Origin: Gnetum montanum | Lineage: Eukaryota > Streptophyta > Gnetopsida > Gnetales > Gnetaceae | Length of the DNA stretch: 64,000 bases | NCBI GenBank assembly: GCA_015680685.1 | Contig: MNCI01004505.1 | Span: forward strand, 365,303-429,302 | Reading direction: 5' to 3' | Shown here: piece after piece, positions 58,201 to 64,000 of the stretch | Position numbering within the stretch: the first letter of the stretch is position 1 | Layout: each line of letters opens with the position of its first letter | Translations under genes and position numbers: made by a program | The notes under the pieces: generated by a model | Told to the model about the DNA's origin: nothing | What the model saw: the letters and a program-made list of their open reading frames with translations, nothing else | Databases searched by the model: none

Positions 58201-59778
58201 TAGATCAAGAAATTTTCATACCAGCAATACAATTTTATTCAAGTACATTTTCAAAGCAATCTAGAAAAAGCACCTCAGCACATAGCACTTATAACAATAC
58301 AAGCCACTGAATGCGTGATATAGACATACAATTCTTCTTCGGTCACTAAAAAGAATTTAAGGTAAATGGATAGTAGTTTATATCATAAGAACTTATTTGT
58401 TTCCCATCTTGCTATCTATTATTAAAGAGTTATTAGTTTTGTGGTCTTTTTAATGCATATTGTTTTAATAGAGAAGAGAGTTTATTGTCTTGTGTCAGTA
58501 ATGACTATTCTTTTCAGTTTAAGTTACATTGGCATGTCACAGAAGAAATTTAAAGCATATAAAGAAATTGACGTATTTTCAATGTTTCCCTGCAGCTGAT
58601 GATGTTGTGTTGTATGAGCTTGGAGAAAAATCTGCTAAAGTCATGGAAGCGGCAGGATTTACCAATTTGACATTCAAAAGTTACAGAGGGTATGTTTGTT
58701 TAACTACAGGATATTTAATTCTTTTAAATATGTATCCGTATTAGTAAAATATAAATGTTAAGCTTGGGCAGATGCTCTTACAGTTGTCTCATTATAGATA
58801 ATTCAGTTTCAGTTTCAGTTTCCCTTTTAATATAGTAATTTTCTATTTCTAGCCAGCTTCCTTAGATTGCTACAATATTCAAACGAGAAACAGCAAAAGC
58901 TATTTTCTCTGTGGGTATATGAAAGACTAGTATGCATGGAATTCATCCTGTCTTTAAATCTCAGTAAATTTTTAGAAGTATTTTATATCTAAAGTTTCTC
59001 ACGAGTAAAACCATGTTTTATCTGTTAAAGAAAAAAATTCATTCTTAAAATTGTTATTTGGCCCTATTGGTACTATGCAGACCCAGTTGGTTTTTTTTTC
59101 CCATGGCTTAATTGTTTTGGATATTCTGAATTGAACTGAACTGTTTTTTTTTTATTCTGTCCTAGACCCGAGGATCTGTTGGACCAGTTCCGTTTTCGCA
59201 GTTATTTTTTGCACCGTGCATGTATATCTTTTTTAACCTACTGAACTGAACCTGTGATATTCATGAATCTGTAATCCTGATCGCATTATGCCACATAGGA
59301 AACAATATGAAGAGATGGTAAGGCTTTGCATAGAAAGGTGATCATTAGCAGTTTAGTTAAGAGGGTATTTGAATCGAAGGATGATGTGTGGCTTAAAGGG
59401 TTAACGTGGTGGTTTCATCTTGTTTGCTTTGATGGTCATTTAGAACTTTGCAAATCTTTAAATTATTGCACTAACTATACCATAATACGGATCAAATAAA
59501 GAGCTGTATATATTCAATGTGCATTTAACTTGATGGCTTCTGTATGGCGTTTTAGTTTTATAGGTAGGTTATTATAGATGAACTTGTTCTCTGTGTGCTA
59601 ATGAATAAATGAATATTATTGTTGAGTTCTTTCACATTGCTGTCTTCCTCCCAAAACTATAGTAGCATAATGTGAAATATGCAATTGCAGGATGGGTCAT
59701 TATACAGTTCCGCAGGAGACGGAAGAGATTTGTAGATGGTTGTCCTCAAAGTTAGGTCTGGATGGATCGAGATCCTGA
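55204..59778 (+). CDS. Acyl-protein thioesterase / carboxylesterase, plant APT2-like
   Basis: An alpha/beta-hydrolase of the APT family; such enzymes remove S-acyl (palmitoyl) groups from proteins or cleave small esters, usually in the cytosol (family knowledge). Nine coding exons, all with GT..AG introns and consistent phase: 55204-55225, 56030-56144, 56401-56437, 56582-56651, 56823-56927, 57312-57462, 57556-57638, 58596-58689, 59691-59778; 765 nt, 254 aa plus TGA. Motifs: HGLGDNG oxyanion region (residues 38-44), nucleophile GFSMG with Ser125, HGTADD with Asp196, GMGHY with His229. The whole catalytic triad is intact, and length and order match plant members such as the Arabidopsis At5g20060 type (from memory). 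The start is a Ser-rich MSSSSSAGG without Cys, so N-terminal palmitoylation is not indicated. This is the only intact host gene in the window. The natural substrate cannot be told from sequence. Confidence 0.95.
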
Positions 59779-60530
59779 TTGAATAGATCGTGAAAATCTA
59801 GCCAGAAACAAGGATCTCCAAAGTTTCGATGCTGTTTGCATTAATGATGTATTAGCTAAAGTATGTTGAGATGTTTCTTTCTATTGACGGGCAAAGTACA
59901 GCTTTCCAGGCTGGGGATTCTCTCGTCTGCATATTCATTTTTATGCGGGTCTTCTGCAACAACAGCCTCAATTTTTATATGTTACTTTTGTTTTAACAAT
60001 TATGGGAGCTTGCACTATTTTGGTTATAATATTATCAAACGCCCTTGGTATTTCAAGCAGGAAGGTAGTAATTTATTAAATTAAACCATTGTATAATGAT
60101 GGATGAAACGGTATGGGCCGTCAAATTTAGATGACTTTAAATGACTTGATTCAGTCTTTGTTATTGGCAGAAGGTATGCTCCTGGTAAAGTGGTTTCTAA
60201 TGTACTCCAGTAATTATGACGTTGAAAGACGACTTTTTAATTCTGAGCATGTTGTAGATTCCGTGGTTGTTGTAACGAATCTAATGCTTTGTAAAGTAGT
60301 TTTGAGTAGTGAGAAACGAAAAGATATTTTAACGTAAAGAATTCTTGAAGCTGGTTAGGTTGACGGATGATTACGTTAGTAATGTTATCCATGAATCAGA
60401 TCTGACACATTCATGGCCTTTATTTCCTTTATCTTGCTGTGGTAAAGAAATTTAGGAAGATCTATGAAGCATTATTCTGTTGGCAAGGCTTCTAGCAGTG
60501 AGTTGTATTAAAATAAAATATAAAACATTT
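59779..60530 (+). other. Probable 3' UTR and downstream region of the host gene
   Basis: There is no further coding sequence. The first AATAAA motifs are at 60512-60517 and 60554-60559. The true poly(A) site may be earlier, since plant signals are loose. Confidence 0.4.
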
Positions 60531-61369
60531 GCAATGGCCGAAAGTATGCGTTCAATAAAATTATAAGCTTATAACTATCATGGTGAGTTTGACGGAAGTT
60601 TTATTTATTTATTTGTTTATTTATTGATGAGAGGCGTTAACTTAGACTTTAGTCATGGTTTGGTGATCTAGGTTATAGGTACTCTAAGTTGTAAGTACCT
60701 TACCTATTTCATTGAGGAGCATTGAATTATAAATTTTTTTAAAAATTCATATTATAAATTTAAAAAATTTATAATGAAGAATTTTTTAAAGTAAAAAATT
60801 TTGGTTTCAGTTTGTTACCGAGGGTATTGAAGTTTAACGTAGTGAAGTTGGTAAAGACTAAAAAGGTAATTAAAATTGGCTAAAACACATGGTAAATGGC
60901 ATAGTTAGAGGTTGGTAGAATTAATTAAAAGGGGGTGAAACACATGGTAGATGGTGTAGGTAGAGATTGGGTTGGTTCAAATATAGCAAGCAACCGGATG
61001 ATTTTTGGTTAAAAATATTGGCTTTTTGTGTCATAAATGCACTTTGAATATTTCATCATCATATGATGGAATTTCATGAATCATTAAGTGAGTAAGCAAA
61101 CCCATGTGTGTTTATCCTTTAGAAATCCTAAAAAAGGAATTATAAAATTGTAATGTTAAATACATTGAAGATATTTTCAATGTAAAATTTTAGTTCTAGT
61201 TTTAGAAATAATTTTAAATAAAGTACACAAACATATAAGTCATCTATCAATATAGCATATTGCTTTCATTGAATAAAAGTACTTCATTGTAAGTGGTCTT
61301 AAAAATTTATGCTACTAAAAGAATTATAATAATCATTTGGCTATGGTAACAATAGTACATATATTATTA
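60531..61369. other. Intergenic, no gene
   Basis: AT-rich, with a TTTATTTATTTG run at about 60601-60624. A GGTGAAACACATGGTAGATGG-type phrase occurs twice (60875-60955). Confidence 0.5.
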
Positions 61370-61500
61370 TTTGTCTTACCGCTTGTGGTTTAGTTGGTGC
61401 ACACACTTTACATCCTAGAGGTACTAGTTCAAATCTTAGTACCAATATCTTGCATATTTGCTTAGAGGCATATTTCAAGCATAGATAACAATTGAGTATG
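61370..61500 (+). repeat. SINE-like copy, family C
   Basis: A-box-like GTGGTTTAGTTGGTGC and B-box-like AGTTCAAATCTTAG are followed by a CTTGCATATTTGCTTAGAGGC tail. Confidence 0.5.
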
Positions 61501-61539
61501 CTCTTAAAAAAATAACAATATAAGAGTAAGGCAAGGTTA

Positions 61540-61637
61540 TGAGTGTGGGCCATAGCCAAGTTAGTGTGCTTATATGATCTTCACCTAGAGGTGTTACGTT
61601 CAAAGCCTAGTACCAACACCCCTTGCTTGGTTAGGTA
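61540..61637 (+). repeat. SINE-like copy, family C
   Basis: CATAGCCAAGTTAGTGTGC (A-box-like), CACCTAGAGGTG and TTACGTTCAAAGCC (B-box-like), then CTTGCTTGGTTAGGTAAGAGGC, parallel to the copy at 61370. Confidence 0.5.
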
Positions 61638-61908
61638 AGAGGCATTGTTCTATGCGAATGATACTTTGATTACACATTTGAGTATGACTATAATTATGGA
61701 TTAAACAAGTACTTGACAATTATATTATTAAACTGAATTGATAACAGATATGACATTTAATCTTTCAAGTCTAGAGGCATTATTCTATGGAAATGTCACT
61801 TTGATTACATATTTGAGCATGACTATAATTGTGGATGAAACAAGTACTTGAAAATTATCCTATTAAGGTGAATCAATGATGGATACAACATTTAATCTTT
61901 ATAGATGA
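61638..61908. repeat. Tandem duplication of about 135 bp
   Basis: Two copies start AGAGGCATT at 61638 and 61773. Each contains TTTGAGTATGACTATAATT (or a close variant) and ends GACATTTAATCTTT or CAACATTTAATCTTT. Confidence 0.85.
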
Positions 61909-62030
61909 TATAGTAGTAATTACAAATTTAAAAAATAGGATTAGAAGGAATATTACATTAACTGGAAAGATTTAATGAACATACAGGGATGAAGATGAAT
62001 GTTGACAAAGCAAAATGTTAATTTATGAAG
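61893..62030 (+). pseudogene. LINE reverse transcriptase fragment
   Basis: Translation gives LFIDDIVVITNLKNRIRR, close to the FADDI box of plant L1-type RT. After a frameshift RFNEHTGMKMNVDKAKC follows, the conserved segment 20-30 residues downstream. No endonuclease or other LINE parts are seen. It is an isolated scrap. Confidence 0.6.
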
Positions 62031-62909
62031 CTAATAAGAGATTATATTTTCTAACAAAGAATCCACACTTAAGAGTTTACTGTATCTCTTTGATGTTGAA
62101 AATCTCTCTTCTTTCTATGTGAATTACTTGAAATTACTCTCTCTCTCTCTCTCTCTAATTTACTTCTAGCCTTTTCCTCCAATGTTGAAATTATTATTGG
62201 TGAGTGATATTCATGACAAGTCCTCTTAGTGATGCTGCAGATAAGATGTTTAATTTTGTTCTTATTAATGAAGTATATGAGTCATTGATTGTCAAATTTA
62301 CAACATGGTAATGTTAAATTGAAATCCTAGTTTACTTCATAGCTAAATGATTCAATGCAAAAGTATATAATTCAAGTTACTCATGCCAAGTACCATTCTC
62401 ATTTTTTTCTACTTGTTGAATTAGGTAATGCTTTGATGTTATAATATGCCCTAGATATAGAATTATTTATAATTGTGGATTAAATATGTAGTGTTGATTA
62501 TTCATAAGTGCACTCTAGATTTTGATGTTCAATTTGGATAAGATTCTAAATTTATGTGCTTTCATGTCTAGAAGACTATAGAGGGTGCATTTAGATTATG
62601 ACACTATTGAAAACCAAAACCTCAACGAGTTCTTGGGAGGTAGGATATTGGTAGGAGACTGGGAGCACCATTAGAGAAGTTAGTGATGCAAACATGAAGA
62701 ATGAGCCACATGCAAGCTCAGAATGAGAATGTGCCATTTCATGAGAAGCATGGACAATTGTAGATGTTTCATGTCAACTAGTGCTTAAAAGTTCTAAGAT
62801 CAAAGTCTACAAGGCAAAGAGATCATCACAAAGGGAGACTTGATTGCACCTTAAGCATATGATACATGCCAAGAGTAACTTGCACCTCAAGCATATGATA
62901 CATGTTGTG
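62031..62909. other. Intergenic, no gene
   Basis: A CT microsatellite lies at about 62134-62154. A near-duplicate CTCAAGCATATGATACATG phrase occurs at about 62852 and 62888. Confidence 0.5.
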
Positions 62910-63502
62910 TGATGAACAATAAAGGTACCATTTTATAAGGGCTCAGTTGACACTGATGCATTGACAAAACTTCGTTGACTAAGCCTCTATTATATCTCTA
63001 TGTTGACACAATCACAAAAAATACTAATAAATTTGGTTCACCTACCATGTTTATGTATCATCTGGTTAGTAGTATAGCCAAAATCTTGCTATTTATTTTC
63101 ATATTCTTAGTAAACTGTTACCAAGTGCCTGCAGTGAATTTGAGCTAATTGTACGATGTCTTATTTGAATGACAGTGTGCCTGGACACAATCCATGACTA
63201 GTAATAAGATCAAGATTGATTTCTATTCATTGGAGTACTTTGCATTAGAATAGAATTTAATTTTAATATCATTTGTTTTCTATGCAACTTAGCTTAATAT
63301 TTACATTTTTATGCACATTAATCTTTGACGGAATGATTACAACCAGTTTCAAGTGTAACTCAAAACTATTTGGTAACCGAACAATGATAATGCTTAGTAT
63401 ATCTAGTAGTGTGTCTCTTGGTAATCATAGTGATGGTTACACTTGTTTAGGATATGTATAGCAAGCTTGGAATAGACATTGATCACCCTTAGGCTAGCTT
63501 AG
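62910..63502 (+). mobile_element. Old LTR (LTR6), Athila-like family, interrupted
   Basis: Starts TGATGAAC at 62910. It contains CTGATGCATTGAC (U3 word also in element 3), GTACGATGTCTTATTTGAAT near 63156, AGTAATAAGATCAAGATTGA near 63199, two TTGGTAA motifs near 63370 and 63418, and TTTAGGATATGTATAG near 63447. All are in the same order as in the intact LTRs. It stops where LTR5 begins. Confidence 0.65.
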
Positions 63503-64000
63503 TGATGAGACCTAAATTGCTCATAGTGCTGATAGTCATGATATCACAGCCCTGTTGTATCAGTCGTTGGGATATCACCACCCTGTTGTATCGTATCAGT
63601 TGCCGTGATATCACTACCCTGTCGTATCAGAGTCGCGATATCGCAAGGGCCGCGATATCACGTTCGACGCGATATCGCGTCCTTCCCTGCGATATCGCGT
63701 ACGCGATATNGACGCGATATCGCGTCCTTCCCTGCGATATCGTGTACGCGATATCGCAGTCAGCCGCAATTTCTATAAATAAGAGGCAGCTCTCCCTCAT
63801 TTGACATCCCAGTTTTATTGTAGCGAAGCTCTGGCAGTTTGATCCCTCCAGAGTTAGATTTTTTCCCGTGTCTGCCCGCAGTGTGGTGAATGTGATTGTA
63901 CGGTGTCTTTATTCGAGTGTGCCGTACTTGGACACGCACATGACCGGCAATAAAGATCGAGATTACTTCATCATTGCAGCATTCACTTAGTTTATTTATT
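63503..64000 (+). mobile_element. LTR of a further Athila-like element (LTR5), cut by window end
   Basis: Starts TGATGAGACC. A CpG-rich palindromic array of GATATCGCG and CGATATC words (63535-63757) leads to the TATA box CTATAAATAAG (63773-63783). The R-U5-like part includes CCAGAGTTAGATTTTTTCCC, GTCTTTATTCGAGTGTGCCG and AATAAAGATCGAGATTAC. It is less decayed than the neighbouring LTR6. The rest of the element would lie to the right. Confidence 0.8.
63666..63754. other. 44-bp direct duplication around a single N
   Basis: 63666-63709 and 63711-63754 differ at one base and are separated by one N at 63710. Confidence 0.9.

Noticed and set aside
1-64000. CRISPR arrays, bacterial operons or ribosome binding sites
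   Set aside because: None seen. The introns, LTR elements and SINE-like repeats identify this as plant nuclear DNA, and the palindromic arrays lack repeat-spacer structure.

Overview
Plant nuclear DNA, most likely from a seed plant with a repeat-rich genome, possibly a gymnosperm (inference; no marker in the window settles the species). It holds one host gene in 64 kb. The rest is nested, mostly decayed repeats dominated by one lineage of large Ty3/gypsy LTR retrotransposons of Athila-like type (gag-PR-RT-RNaseH-INT, then an env-position ORF). Family names come from motif recognition, not database search.

Layout. 1-8882: 3' half of a plus-strand element (element 4: integrase, env-position ORF, truncated LTR), with a 3.18-kb TG..CA LTR-like insertion (5282-8459, target duplication ATAAG) inside its LTR. 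8883-15908: old debris, with a promoter-like LTR segment (G-box plus TATA, about 10565-10614), a gag remnant with a damaged zinc knuckle, an old LTR, a 356-bp triplication and a SINE-like copy. 15909-25406: element 3, minus strand, duplication CAAGT, env-position ORF retained, gag and part of the 5' LTR deleted. 25407-27919: intergenic, with a 430-bp repeat that recurs next to the host gene. 27920-41170: element 2, minus strand, 13.25 kb, the most complete in gene content. 41171-42008: SINE-like copies and a minisatellite. 42009-50828: element 1, minus strand, 8.8 kb, perfect duplication ATCCA, the youngest by LTR similarity, without the env-position ORF. 50829-53826: SINE-like copies, A-rich tract, repeat copy. 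53827-60530: the host gene, a nine-coding-exon acyl-protein thioesterase/carboxylesterase (254 aa, Ser125/Asp196/His229) with a probable leader intron. 60531-64000: SINE-like copies, tandem duplication, LINE RT scrap, and two nested plus-strand LTRs at the right edge.

Main observations. (1) In the three elements that keep the env-position ORF, a promoter-like block lies about 450-540 bp upstream of its ATG: short palindromic repeats followed by a TATA box. In elements 2 and 3 these repeats match motifs in that element's own LTR U3. Element 1 lacks both the block and the ORF. This suggests an internal promoter for the third gene that shares sequence with the U3. (2) A cysteine motif with identical spacing, C-x7-C-x16-C-x2-C-x8-C, sits between protease and RT in elements 1, 2 and 3. 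(3) Two single Ns are each flanked by 42-44 bp direct repeats and look like assembly joins.
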